64,000 nt of DNA from Hydractinia symbiolongicarpus (Eukaryota; Cnidaria; Hydrozoa; Anthoathecata; Hydractiniidae): the NCBI RefSeq assembly GCF_029227915.1, contig NC_079889.1:10108001-10172000 (forward strand), given 5' to 3'. The notes beneath the pieces are model-generated. The model had not been told where the DNA came from. It saw only the letters and a program-made list of their open reading frames with translations, and did not search any database. Of this stretch, positions 12,288-24,400 are shown piece after piece. Position numbers and translations under genes: made by a program. How positions within the stretch are numbered: position 1 is the first letter of the stretch; the number at the start of each line of letters is the position of its first letter.

Positions 12288-15200
12288 TACACTTCCCCAT
12301 GTTGTCTCTGTTCCCTCGTCAAAACAAACTTTCGATTTACTGATCTTTAACATATTTTACAGACCGTAGCATATTTTACCGCTAAAAAAATACTGAAGGA
12401 GAATTTTTCTTTTTTTAAAAAAAATAAAAATGAAAAGTAGCAAATTCATCATAAGTAATTATTTATAAACAGGTTTTCTGGACTTCTATATGGTTCTCAA
12501 GCATGTATAATTTCTTGCACCTTGACCTTTCGAATGTTCTGTTTATTAAACACCATTCTTTGGAATGTGGGGGAATGGAGCTCATTGAATCCTTTTGTAG
12601 CCCTTTCAAAATAGCTTATATAACATTTATTTATATTTAATATAACACTCTCTGACGTCATTTTCTCATTTGATCAAAACGCGTCTGAAGACTTTCCGCG
12701 TCTTTAAGAAAGGAAAAACTTTACTATAAATATTTTTACAATGCGAAAGATATATAAGAAAACATTTACCACTTGAACTACCAGTCTCTTAACAATAAGG
12801 TAAACTTGTAAAAGTCGTCCTAAAGAATTCTTAAAATTTCTTACTTTGTCTACATAAAAACCAAAAAAGCCTGGGAACGAAGTCACGGAAATTAATTAAA
12901 ATCAATTTGTTATAGGATAATACATTGAACTAATAGCCAGGTCAGATATGCTCAAATAAAAATAAAATCTGTACACATACTTAGGCATGATTTTCGGTCT
13001 AATTTCTGGAGATGAAAAAATGCACAAATATTTCAGGTAACCTTCTCACTTGTAACAATATCTGACATAAAAAGCATTCAGATGTAAGGGATTTTTTTAC
13101 TAGCTTTATGCGATAGAATACCTTACATTTTTTAATAAAAACAGGAAAAACATTTTCTCCTCGATGTTTCGTAAACAGAAACAATTCCCTAAAACGTCTC
13201 AAAACTGTCTATATTTGTTTCGTGTTGCAGTTACATGAGACTTCTGTGGTTATCGTGGGGAGACGATAAGAATGTTAACAGTCTGTTGATAGATAATACG
13301 ACATCTTAAAATGTCTTGAGGTTGCTTTGAATTCACTAAAACAGGCTTTTATATATTTGACATACACATGCAATATTTACATCACTGAATGGTTACATTC
13401 TAGCCCTGTAAAGATCAAATATAAGACATCGTCTACACTCCTTGTCTTTCTTTTTAGTGAGGTTGAATGATGAAAGCGTGACATGTGACGGTCTATCCAA
13501 GTATAGTGTCCTCTTCTATAAACCTATATTAAAATGTTAAAGATGGTAGCAGCAAGCAGCGGTGTGGGAATTCCTGTGGATTTTTCCGCGACTATATTTT
13601 ATATAACGTATCAGTTATGTTATAAAAATTCACTGGTTTAAAAAATTTACAGCCACCTAAGAATATTCTAGACTCTCTCCTTTTATTTTTATCCATATAA
13701 AAATAAATTCTTATATTTACTACTACTTATATCTCTCTTATTATTAATAAGGTTTTAACATTTTAGTCCTTAAAATGGAAAAAATAAGGACTTCCCGAAC
13801 GTTTGAAATCGAAACATTTGATATTATTGGTACACACCTTTGCTAAGAGCTGGGGAGTTGGTCAGAAAGTATTGACAACGTTCCGTAATATACAAATCTT
13901 GCCAGGAATAAACTGCAAAGTCGTTTATTTATTTGCTTATTTCTTATAACTTTGCTTAATTGTGTACGGTATCGCTTTCATGTATCTATCACAAATCGCG
14001 GTACAAAATAAGGACTAAATATTTGAATATTTCGCAAGCATTAATCTTTATTATTCGTGTTGACTTTTCACAATATAAATAGCTATTAATAATCACGTGA
14101 ATAATTAAACAAGATCACGTGACTTTAAAATTGTTTATCTAAGTAAGCAAATGATTTTTGTTGACGGATTAACCGTGTCCAATGATATATTTGTTTTTAT
14201 ATTAAATCTATATATAAAAAACAAGAGGGTTTTTCGAGACGTTCTCTTTTAATGAACGCAAGTCTAGAACAATACAGGTTTCCAATGCAAAGAAGATTTC
14301 TTACGGTATGTTTTGTTGTCAATTTGTCCCGCCATATTCATACGACATTAAGATTTCACTTTGTCCCAATCGTTGAAAATCAAATCAGAGATTACGAATT
14401 TGCTTGGTGATGTGTGTGTGTATGTTTGTGGCTGTAATTTTTTGGATAACTTGCAGAAAACTATTAATGTATGTTAAAATTGTTATTGCAATGTGGCGTA
14501 AAATACATCAGTAAGTGCATGACACTGGCTTTAGTTTTCATGTCGCTGCATCGAAAGGATCAACCTTAGATGTATAGTTATATTTGAAGCGGATAAGATG
14601 AAAACTGGAAATATAGCTAACACGTGTTCTAACAAAATGACCCAACAAATCTTTGACTTGACTTTTGTCCTCTCGGCAAAAAAGCAGCTCTACTTCATTT
14701 TCATACTCGTCAATACTATTTGTTCGGTAGGCAGTTTTTGTAATAACTCTATTTTTTGGGTATATTTTTTGAAATCCATCTATTAAACACTATATAATTT
14801 TGTTCACACTACTAGCCAACTTTGTTTCTAATTATTTGCCAATTTCTGTGAAGTACTTTCATGCTATATGAAAACAAGAAGACTGGGGACGAGGCTGCTC
14901 ACCAGATTACTTTGCAGAGCTTATTAAGCAGCAAAGTGAACACGTGACGTCATTACGTTTTTAAACGAGGCTACTCTAATAAGCTCAAAGTAGTTGAACC
15001 ACCAAGAGAGGGGCTTAAGGCTATTTTAAAATGCACACGGTCCTCGTCTGAAGTGTCCATGTGATTTACTGCACAATACCTGTACAAAAGCAAGTATTTG
15101 TGGAATCTTAATTTTGATGACATTAAAAGATCGTTCCGCGCGTCTCATAAGACTTTCAGTCAGGATTGCACTTAATTAAATTAAAAACTTTAAAAGCGAC

Positions 15201-15717
15201 GCTTACTCGATCTTATTAGAACGTAATTTCTACGCGTCGTGAATCGTGTTATTGTTCACAAGAATGTATATAAAAAAATGACACGCATAAAAAATCATAC
15301 TAATGTTAAAAATAAACATATATATATTAAATAAATATATAAAAAATCAAATACATAAACTACATCGTTTGCTTTTTAATTGTTTTTTGAATTTTGTTTT
15401 GTACAAATTTATAGTGACCTCAAAGGAGGACGGTTACTTAGAAAGCGGCTGGTTTGTGACAATCTCACAATAAAATGAATAATTATCGCACATTCATTGT
15501 TATCACGTCTGCAAATTATCTCTTTTGCAACAAAGAAAAATATGTTTTTATTAAAAAGTTGGTGCAGTGGATAAATTATAACAAGCGAACGTCTACAAGC
15601 TGCGTGTTAACAATAGTTCTATTTTTTTACGTATGTTATTTTGCGTTATGTTTGCATGGCTGCAAAAACACATTTTAAATTGTCATTATTAATTTATGCT
15701 AATTTATGCGAGACAAG
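12288..15717. other. Gene-free interval upstream of the TIMP-like gene
   Basis: AT-rich. A GGGGACGAGG motif at 14885-14894 belongs to a dispersed repeat also seen near 40040, 40590, 41100, 45410 and 46290. Otherwise no feature recognised. Confidence 0.4.
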
Positions 15718-15724
15718 TATAAAT
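15718..15724 (+). promoter_or_regulatory. Candidate TATA box
   Basis: TATAAAT lies about 150 bp before the ATG at 15872 of the intronless secreted-protein gene, a distance compatible with a short 5' UTR. In AT-rich DNA such a match is weak evidence by itself. Confidence 0.3.
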
Positions 15725-15871
15725 TATAAGCGGAAAAAAATATAAGTGCATTCTTATGATTTTAGATCCAGTGTTGAGATAAGCGTTGAACGGAAAAGAA
15801 GAAGCGATCATTAATCGCAAAACAACAAAAACGAATCTTACGAGTCAACCATTTTTATCAGTGATGTTACT

Positions 15872-16828
15872 ATGAAGTGCAACATGGTATTTTGCAGAAC
15901 GTATTTTATAGTGTTTGTATATTTATTTTTAACAACTGTCGACTGTTGCACTCCCCCAGACATAAAATACGGCGAATATTCTATCAAAAAAAGTTCAGTC
16001 GTGCAACGTGCAGTGAAATCCAAAATTGCGTTCATTGGCAGTGTTGTCGAATTTTACGAGGATCGATTTCGTCACCCGTCAACAGCGAAAATAGCAGTGC
16101 ATATGAAATTAAAAGGAAATGAAGATCTACCGAAGTTTATCAATGTAAGCGGATTTGGTAAAACTCATCGAGACGCGGATTGTACGGATACGCTTGTGGA
16201 GCTTTACGGCACGTATATAATATTCGTAAAGAAGAGTCGCCATGGGAAATATTATGTCGACCATGTTGGATACAAACCTGCTGCTTCGGAACTCACGTGC
16301 GTTGAGAAACACATGGTCAAACGCTCCCGAAGGATTTTGAAAAAATTCCGAAAGCTGCGGAACACTGACGTCCAATGCAATGACATCATGAAAAACAAAC
16401 AAATTAAATCGAGGAAATGTTTAAAGCTTAAAGTTTTAATATCTTACTTGAATGAGTTTAAATATAACGGTATTCGAACGAGACATGTTTATTGTACATT
16501 AAAGAAAATACTTTATAATTCAACCGGTAATAAGAGGACTGGGAACGAACTAATGCGAGACGACGTCGTCTCGACGTGGAGAAAGCACCGCCAAAATAAT
16601 GGACGGTATAAAGACCTGGGTAATCGAGACAATGTGAACACGAAAATAATAGTTTACTCCAACGAGAAGAACTACATTTTTCCTCAATCAAAAACTCACG
16701 AAGCTAATCTGCCAACAAAATGGCGTCTTTTTGAAAAATACACAAACAAAATAACATCTAGCGCAAAGACGATATATTTATCGACCATTCTTTCATTGAC
16801 TTGTCTTTTATTTCAGTACAATCTATAA
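15872..16828 (+). CDS. Secreted/GPI-anchored protein with TIMP/NTR-like domain
   Basis: A 318-residue uninterrupted ORF, by far the longest non-transposon ORF here; the ATG at 15872 starts a signal peptide (residues 1-25, hydrophobic core YFIVFVYLFLTTV). Residues 26-145 have the look of an OB-fold TIMP/netrin-like module, as in agrin NtA or the N-terminal 'kringle-like' domain of some neuregulins: AFIGSVVEF, TAKIAVHMKLKG, NVSGFGKTHRDADC, LYGTYIIFVK, ending in Cys-143. A basic linker follows with a furin-like RSRR (151-154), then a Cys-containing region (C169, C183, C208). The C-terminus is hydrophobic (about 300-316) after a small-residue stretch TSSA, as in a GPI signal or a tail anchor. Two N-glycosylation sequons are at 91 and 216. 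The Ig and EGF domains of neuregulins are absent. The fold call is inference from pattern; a plain lineage-specific secreted protein is the alternative. Confidence 0.78.
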   Translation: MKCNMVFCRTYFIVFVYLFLTTVDCCTPPDIKYGEYSIKKSSVVQRAVKSKIAFIGSVVEFYEDRFRHPSTAKIAVHMKLKGNEDLPKFINVSGFGKTHRDADCTDTLVELYGTYIIFVKKSRHGKYYVDHVGYKPAASELTCVEKHMVKRSRRILKKFRKLRNTDVQCNDIMKNKQIKSRKCLKLKVLISYLNEFKYNGIRTRHVYCTLKKILYNSTGNKRTGNELMRDDVVSTWRKHRQNNGRYKDLGNRDNVNTKIIVYSNEKNYIFPQSKTHEANLPTKWRLFEKYTNKITSSAKTIYLSTILSLTCLLFQYNL

Positions 16829-17544
16829 CTTCTTAAAAACAGCTTGTTGCCTTCTCCCACACATGTGTACCGCTTTCAAAGCCTGTATTGAATTCGTATT
16901 GAGAAAGTGGCGTCTCTTATATACATATATATATATAAGGCGTCTGTTTTTAAAAAGTAAGTTAACATTGGGCAATGTTGCTAAGGAAACAAAAAGCTAA
17001 AGTTGCCTCAATTTACACTTATCTAAAGTGTTTAGTATTGGTGTTGTTTCTACGCATGGAAATTAACAAGCTTTTCTCATAGTAGATATTATTTATATAT
17101 AAATTTAAACTTATACATAGTTGTACATTTTAGACCAAGAATGTAAATACCTCACTTGATTTCAGTAATTCTGTAAATTACAATTTATATCTCAGTAAAA
17201 AAAAAAAAACACTTTCACAAATATACACTTTCGTATGTTTTAATATTAAAAAAATTTTTATTCATGCAAGTGCAACCATGAATGGTATAAAATCATAAGT
17301 AAAAAAAGACCTTGGGGATAATTTTTAAATTCTTTTAAAAATGTTCCCTTATTTGGTTGCAGAAAATATTTTATGAGAGAAACCAAACTTTCTTTTATGT
17401 GGTTCGATAGACATAAATATTTGTCAGCCCTACTGCGTTCATGTGACCGATACATGAATATTTAATATTGTTTTGCTGGAAAAAATGATTCACTTTCCTC
17501 ATTAAGAAATTGACTACATCGAAAAATGTTCAAATAAGCTTGTT

Positions 17545-17568
17545 TTTCCCAGGATATATCCTGGGAAA
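17545..17568. repeat. Perfect 24 bp palindrome
   Basis: TTTCCCAGGATA followed directly by its reverse complement TATCCTGGGAAA. It could extrude as a cruciform or be the scar of a small foldback element. No flanking duplication is obvious. Confidence 0.7.
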
Positions 17569-18069
17569 GATATATTCTCAGTTTCAGTGCAATTTTTTTA
17601 ATAGGAAAGAAGATTTTTAAAGCCATGGCATTACTTACATTTTCTTAACCATTTCAAAATAGCACCACACTCTTCCCCAGTGATTTACACAGTTCTTTGA
17701 TACAGTGCTACCGAAAAAATATTATTTCTACATATAGCAGTACGAAAGCAGGAAGAAACCTGATCCAGTTAATAAAAAATTTAAAAAAATCGTCTTCATC
17801 AATTCATTTTTTTAACTGCATATGGTAGCATAAGATTACAAAAGTGATGTTCTGGGCGGGTCACTTCGTTCCCAGATTCTTTTTCGTCTTCAAACGTTCA
17901 AGTGTTTTCCTTAATGCATAGAAGATAGGAAGGGCATTTGGAAAAAGGTTGCAGGCGTAAACTTTGTAAACCATAAAAAATATATTTTATACCCCTTTGA
18001 AAGGAAATTCGTATTTTTGGGTTTTTAGGCTTTACTCATCATTTTAAATGAATTTTATATAATGTGGTG

Positions 18070-18260
18070 TACGACTTAGTCGTTAGCACAAGGAAAAAAT
18101 CATGGTGTTTCGCCCGCCACTACTCGCAGCTACCATGTTTGGATCACCGACGACGTAACACAAACTAAGCAGTGGTCCGTGGATAAATCCACAGGATCAC
18201 TCGTCCGGCTATCATTACTATAGAAAAAAAAGAATTAGTTAGCCGTGAAACAAAATACGG
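18070..18260 (-). mobile_element. Decayed Helitron 3' ends, three adjacent relics
   Basis: Three stretches (near 18074, 18170 and 18238) keep parts of the family pattern 'TTAGC.CGTGGA..AATCCAC.GG.TTCGCC.GTC' with many substitutions. The middle one preserves the hairpin CCGTGGATAAATCCACAGG best. Confidence 0.4.
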
Positions 18261-19772
18261 ATTCGCCTGTCAGCATAACTTTACGTTATAGTGGTGCCAA
18301 AATAAAGCTGCGCTCCGCCTCCGCAAGTTATACTAACTGTATTATTAAATAAACAAACGGAAACTTTCAATTAAAAGATTGTGTAATTTTATATATGCGG
18401 TCTTGCATACACGATTTTCAACTCGTTTGACGGGTATTCACGCTTCAAACGTTTACTGGTACCACGTGTATGGTTTCATTTGTCAAGCAATGACAATGAC
18501 AACACTTTTTTAAATAAGACGCTGCGTTTAAAAAAGTCAAAAAAGTAAACGCTTTTGCTACATTACGGAGCGATTTTGTTTTCTATACTTGCGATGAATA
18601 TTCGCGAAAATCGTTGTGCATTCAGTTGGCGATGTTGGGGAGAGTTTGGAAAAAAACCGGAATTTGAAAGGATGTTGCTGCGATATTGCCTCACAAGGAT
18701 GCTAGTGACCTCTTGTCTTCATTGTTAGTTGTGTATTTGCACGTCACATTTCACGTTTATGGAATCGCAAAAGCGTAAATTAAACCCAGCGTGGGAAATA
18801 CATGAGCCTGTTTTAAGTTATCAAATTTCGTTAAAAATACCTATTACGTCACTATATTTTTTTTGTAAGAAGGACTTCCGGGTGACGGATTAATTTTACG
18901 GATAAGTAAGACAATGGATGATGAAATGTTATGTCGCAATTGACAATAGAAATATTTTCATTTCGGAATCCCTTTAGTTTACTTGTATCAAGCAAGATGT
19001 TAGACTTAGAATGGCTGCACGCTTTTTTTTAAAAAATATGCTTTATAAGAATATCAAGTTGGGATTTCAGACTAAGCAAATAAGTCTATCGTTTAAAACA
19101 TTAGAGAAACAAGAATAATGGCCAGCCTGTTAAGAATTTTGTTATTCTTATAAAGAAGCGTAAATATTCAGCACCAAGACTTACAAATCACGTTGCAAAA
19201 GAGCTTTATAATAAAAAAAACATAGGAAATGTTTTAGTGTTTCTGAACTCTTGTCAGTTTATAGTACCGAAGTTTGTTTTGTACCTAAACTGGCCTAAAG
19301 ACTGGAAAAATATGTTTCATGGTGTATTGTCATGGAAAGTTTCATGTACTACTGATTTCGTTTCAATTAAAATATATATTAATTACCAGACCTGTTCACT
19401 TTCTTAGACATTTCACAACATGACTAATGCCTCCTGTTTTCAAAAATAGTATTATGCCTACCGTTTCTGCTTTTTTTTTGTTTTTTTTTCGGTTTTATTT
19501 CTTCTTTGTAAATAATCCCGAGGATTTTTAAAAGTAGTTAAGTTAGATCTTTACGTACACATATATGGAACTTCTGCAATAATCAACTTTTATAGACGAC
19601 TTTCAATGAATGTTTACAAAATTTTGCAGATATCTGTAGATGCGCGCGCATTCTGATATGTAAAAAAACAGGACTATTTATAAAATATTCTTAACTGTAT
19701 TCTTTTTTTATTTTTATTTTTTTTAAAAGGATTTAAAAATTTTAAGCAAATGCATTTTAAATTTATTTTAGA

Positions 19773-19979
19773 ATGAATATTTTTATACTTATAATTATAT
19801 TTATATTTTTTACCTGCCGAAATGCGTACGCATGTCTATTGTTTTCAACGCAAATTCAAAACATTGCATCGCACGGAAAGTCGTTTGTACATGACAAGAA
19901 GATAAACTTACAGAACCAGAAAGGCGCGAGTTTTTCCACTTCTAGCGTGACAATGAAAATAAACACAAATTTCACGTGA
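19773..19979 (+). CDS. Possible small secreted peptide, unrecognised
   Basis: A 68-codon frame begins right after an acceptor-like TTATTTTAG. It encodes a hydrophobic stretch (MNIFILIIIFIFFTCRNAYA) that would serve as a signal peptide, followed by about 48 hydrophilic residues. No family recognised and no paired cysteines or cleavage repeats. In AT-rich DNA, hydrophobic frames rich in Ile and Phe arise by chance, so this is a weak candidate. Confidence 0.2.
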   Translation: MNIFILIIIFIFFTCRNAYACLLFSTQIQNIASHGKSFVHDKKINLQNQKGASFSTSSVTMKINTNFT

Positions 19980-22900
19980 CTAGCAATGCAAACACTAAAC
20001 TGTATAAATTCTTAATCAATGCGAATAAACAATTTTCAAGTATTAAAGGAATGTAAACAAATAAATACATAATCCTCTCACCCAGGTGTGAATTACTTTG
20101 CATTCCCGATAAGATGAGAAAACATTCACATAATCCTTTATTCTATTATAACTCCATTTCTTTTCATATAAATTTTTAATTGTGTATACTGACTTTAAGT
20201 CCCGTGAAAAAAACCGCTTGCAAATTCTGAATATTAAACTACACTAACTAAACACACTCTAACTTCAGTGCTCTTCTCATCAAAAAGTTTCTTGTTCATT
20301 TCATTCAAGCGGGAAGAAATTTTATCAATATTGTCAATTTCATTTCAAGAGCGGGAATAAAATAGTAGAAAATAAACGCGTGCTTAAGGGAACAATAAAA
20401 GTTACTTGTCCGTGACTTTTGTATAATATGTTATTTCATGGTGGTAAACAAGTTAGGTAAAACTAGCTTTGAATATAGTTACCTTAGCTAGCTGACTTCC
20501 AGACAAACGTGAAGTCTCAAGTTGTTTATCATTTATGATACAACATTGACTTGGCTCGGCAATACTGGCAGTGTTATAAAAATATTGGTTTATTTTTTTT
20601 TAAAAAGTTTCACATTAAAATCACATTTCACACATTGGTGATTTCAAAATTAGGATACTATGTTGCATTTCTTATCGTGGTAGTGCAAGTTGGACTTTAA
20701 ACCACTCGTTCTTAGTATTGGTGTACCAATGTGTAAGGCCTTTTTCGATAAATTTACAGCTGCGCTACTTCAAGTCTTTTAGGCTGGGCTTTGTAGAAAA
20801 ATAAGTTCAAAATACAATTGTTGCTTGATAAAAACACAAAATGGTTCCTCGAACAGTTCTCTCTAAAAAATACAGATTGCCGCAAAGTGTAAAAAATGTT
20901 TCCAGAACGTTGAGGCTGTAATTTAGACGTTTTTATAAGAAAACACGTGCATAAGTTCATGTAGGTAACTAACATTCTAAAATTAAATATTTAACTTTAA
21001 TTTTTCGTGACGTCATCAGAGAGACATTTAATAATATATAGTAAAGAATGCTCTACATTTCCTTTATTCACCTACCAAACTTTACTAATATTAAAATACT
21101 AGTCGTTAACCCGTGGACAATTTCAGGTTGAACATGTGAAAAATAAGAGCCTCTTGGTAAATCCAAATTTATTCTTTTTAAGAAAAGCATAAGACCATTA
21201 AGTCTTTTCCATATCAAGATTACATGTACGCTTATTCTTGTCGAAGCAATGAGGATGACAGGGAATAACTATTTCGTAACAAGCCACAAATTATTTGCGA
21301 TTATTTCCTACATCAGAATAGTGATTTGTGCATTATAAGATCATAATATTTGCAATCCAAGCGGAGTTTTATGATGTAATTCAATCTATATGCTTATGAA
21401 GTGAGACCTGACTAAGGCTCAGCCTTGTTTCAAGGATTCGTTGTCTCTTATTGTCTTCTGAGGGCAAACTTTGAGGGTCTTGGTTAATCAGGAGGGCAAA
21501 CTGCCGCTTTGCGAAAATTCACTATCATAATCTTTCGAAGCAACGTCAAGAAAAATTAAAATAACATGTTTCGACAGTTCTATTCGGATTCTATCTTAGC
21601 TTTTAAAGTCAAGAAAACTGCGCCATGTTTTTGAGTAATGCTTCTAGCAAAACAAAAAGCAATATTTGTCTTGAAAAAAGAAAGGATTATAACGCCAGTT
21701 ACAAACCATTCCTATTTCTTGGCAAGGTTCGTGGTGGAGTTAATCTCAAAAGGAAACGGAGCCGAAAATGTGACATTAAATTTTGTCATTTCAAGATGTT
21801 AATCTAACATACATTTCAATTTGTCAATAAAACAAACGTCCGAAATGAAAGAAACAACACTGTAAAAAGCAAGCTAATTATTGCGACCATACACTTTTCT
21901 CATTACGTCATGGCTTAATCAAAAGTAGCGATTTTTGTTTTACTTTAAAAAATTTTCCTTATAACTGAAACAAAACAGAAACTTTCCGAAGCAAGGTAGC
22001 TAGGAGACCAACATAATATGATTGTAAAAAATGACCATAGTCTTTTGTTTGTTTCCCAAAGGTATAATGGCACTGAATCTGCGCCATTACTTAAACTTTT
22101 TGTAATCGTCTATAAAACAGTCGTCTACTAAAACGGTCCGTGAATAATGTTTCGTCGGTAATAATTAGTAGTCAGTTTATTAATTATTATTATATTATAT
22201 TATATTAGTATTATATTATATTATATTATATTAGTAATTATTAGTTATGAAAACTAAATTATGCAAATATAACTTTATGGTGACTAATACTTGGAAATGT
22301 TTTCATTTGAAATTATCATAGACGATTTTTATTTAGGGTTGCTACTTTAGTGTTTGAGTAAAAAAAAACTTTAATATCTCCTGCGCACTTATACCTGAAA
22401 TTTAAAATTACATGAAAAAAATATTAACAAATTTTCCTTTTGTCTAACAATTTCAACTCAAATTGTGAACTGAAAAAATCTAACCTTTGTATCCACACAT
22501 TTTCACTAACAGACGGAAAAGCAAATGTCAGCAAACGTCACAAAAAAAACAGAAAGAAAAAAAAAACAGTAAAAAATAGCGAAAAACATAATAATTACCA
22601 AACCAAAATCAGGTCAATTTTTACTGATTTTTTTGTCACCGATAAGAGCAAACCGCAAAAAGAAGACCAAACACCCTATAGGACGGACAGAGCCCTGGAT
22701 CAGGAATACTTTTTGTCAATCCTAATTAATTATGTCGTGATGTTGTCCACTATCGTGCGGTACTTAAGAAGAATTATAGGGTAGCATCCTGTTATCGTTG
22801 AAAAAAAAGTTTAATCGGCGGTCTAATTAACAGATACCGTTCGTAAAAAGGATTTTTCCTGTTTAGTTTGGAAAATCACACGCCTTTTAGTTTACAATAG

Positions 22901-23638
22901 AATCACGAACTAAACAACAAGAAATCCTGTCAATGACCTAGTCAAGTACACTTTTTTAGTGAGTAAAGAGGAATTAATAGGTAGATAGTATTATTAGCTG
23001 TAACTGTGCGAAAAATATAATGTCAGACTGCTTAACGCAAGACCTCTATTAAGCGCTTATCAAAAGCGAAAGTGGCGCTTATTTGATAGGGTCTCATAAA
23101 CTTCCCTAGTGCGTATTATAAAAAATGATAATTTCATCTTTATCAATCTTTTTCTTCTGTAAAACCAGTACAACTAAAGTAGACTTTTGTTGATATAAAA
23201 ACTAACGAAATGAATAAGAAGCCTATATGTGTTAATTTTATTATCTAGCTAAAAAGATTTTCGAAAAAGGGAGCGCCTAACCGGGATTAGGAGCTTTGCT
23301 TAATCGACAGATGCAGTTTGGTAAAGGGAGGCGCTAAAACGAGTCTTGCTCAATCGGGAGAAGTAGTTAGTTAACAGCTTTTTTTATTCAAGAGAGGTGG
23401 TTTGTTAAAATAAAGCGCTAAAATGAGCTTTTACAGTAGTTATTTAACTTTTATAAAAATTTTTTTTTGAATCATATATTGATGAGAATATATTGGAGAT
23501 GTGTCTTTTTTGAGGGCTTGCTTACTTGAGAGAGAATTGTTCAGGCTGTGAAGCTTTTAAATGAAAGAAACATAGTTGCACATTTTTGACATTTGATATA
23601 GATCACACAAAATATAAAAATGTTTAAAAATGTTTTTT
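19980..23638. other. Gene-free interval
   Basis: Contains a Helitron 3'-end relic near 21099 and an ATTAT-rich microsatellite at 22183-22240. A lysine-rich frame at 22440-22784 follows an acceptor-like CACTAACAG at about 22514 but matches no family known to me. No gene is claimed. Confidence 0.35.
22183..22240. repeat. ATTAT/TATTA microsatellite
   Basis: Short tandem ATATT-type units, interrupted by two TAGTA variants. Confidence 0.75.
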
Positions 23639-23639
23639 C

Positions 23640-24400
23640 TAAATAGTTAAATCTTTGCTTGAGCAGGATAACTGCACGGTACCGAAAGTTTGACCGTTAT
23701 TGTGTCTAATCTGCCCAAATCCATCTACTTTAAAGATAGTGCTTTTAATTCCCTTTCTAGACTCCATAACTGTCTGACCCAACATTTTAGTTGTTGTCAT
23801 TTTTTTTACTTTGCCTGTCTGTCTGCAAGAAAAGTGTCGTGCAACGGGCACACGAAATAGCGTGTAATTTAAAGACGGGCGACCACGTGTATTTTCTAAC
23901 GGGTAACAACTAGTCTCTATAATATTGACCACCGTCTTTTTCTACGCAAAATGGTACCGCTAGTAGCAAGACACACAAAATGCGGTATATAAAGGACAGG
24001 TGAAGACGTGGATTTAACCACAGGCCACCAACCAGTCTCATTAATAATAGCCGCATTCTTTCTGTCTGTCTGCAAGAAAAGTGTCGTGCAACGGGCTCAC
24101 GAAATAGCGTGTAAATTAAAGACCGACGACCAAATGGACTTTTCCACGGGTTGAAAACTAGTCTCTCTAATAATAACCGTCGTCTGTCTGTCTAAGCAAA
24201 ACGGTAACTGCAGTAGTGAGAAACACGAGATGCGGCATAAAAAAGACGGGCGTATCCATGGATTTATCTACCGACTATTTTATTTTGTAGTACTTAACTT
24301 GTCTGTCAACCTAGAAGGCTAACTTTGAGTTTTTTTCCGACGGGTGAATTTCTGTCGATTTTTCCACGGGCTTACGCCTAATGCAGAATAACCTTAAACG
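23640..24400 (+). mobile_element. Array of decayed Helitron 3' ends
   Basis: At least five consecutive stretches carry the family 3' signature in plus orientation: 'GACGGGCGA..ACGTG.ATTTT.CAC.GG' followed by AACTAGTCT or a variant, near 23875-23925, 24000-24045, 24120-24165, 24245-24280 and 24335-24375. Two longer blocks sharing GTCTGCAAGAAAAGTGTCGT start at 23821 and 24068, a spacing of 247 bp, so a unit of about 125 bp appears duplicated. An open minus-strand frame at 23639-23932 is a by-product of this repeat. Confidence 0.55.

Larger units (their letters stand above)
16829..19700. other. Gene-free interval with repeat relics
   Basis: A perfect 24 bp palindrome lies at 17545-17568. Diverged Helitron 3' ends (hairpin plus CTTAGTCGTTAG-like motif) occur near 18074, 18170 and 18238. 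No exon recognised. Confidence 0.4.

Noticed and set aside
13457-13538. Possible last exon after CTTTTTAG, about 27 codons to a TAA
   Set aside because: Too short to exclude chance, and no neighbouring exon was found.
22440-22784. Lysine-rich 114-codon frame with an acceptor-like site
   Set aside because: Low-complexity K/N-rich start, no recognisable family and no partner exon found.
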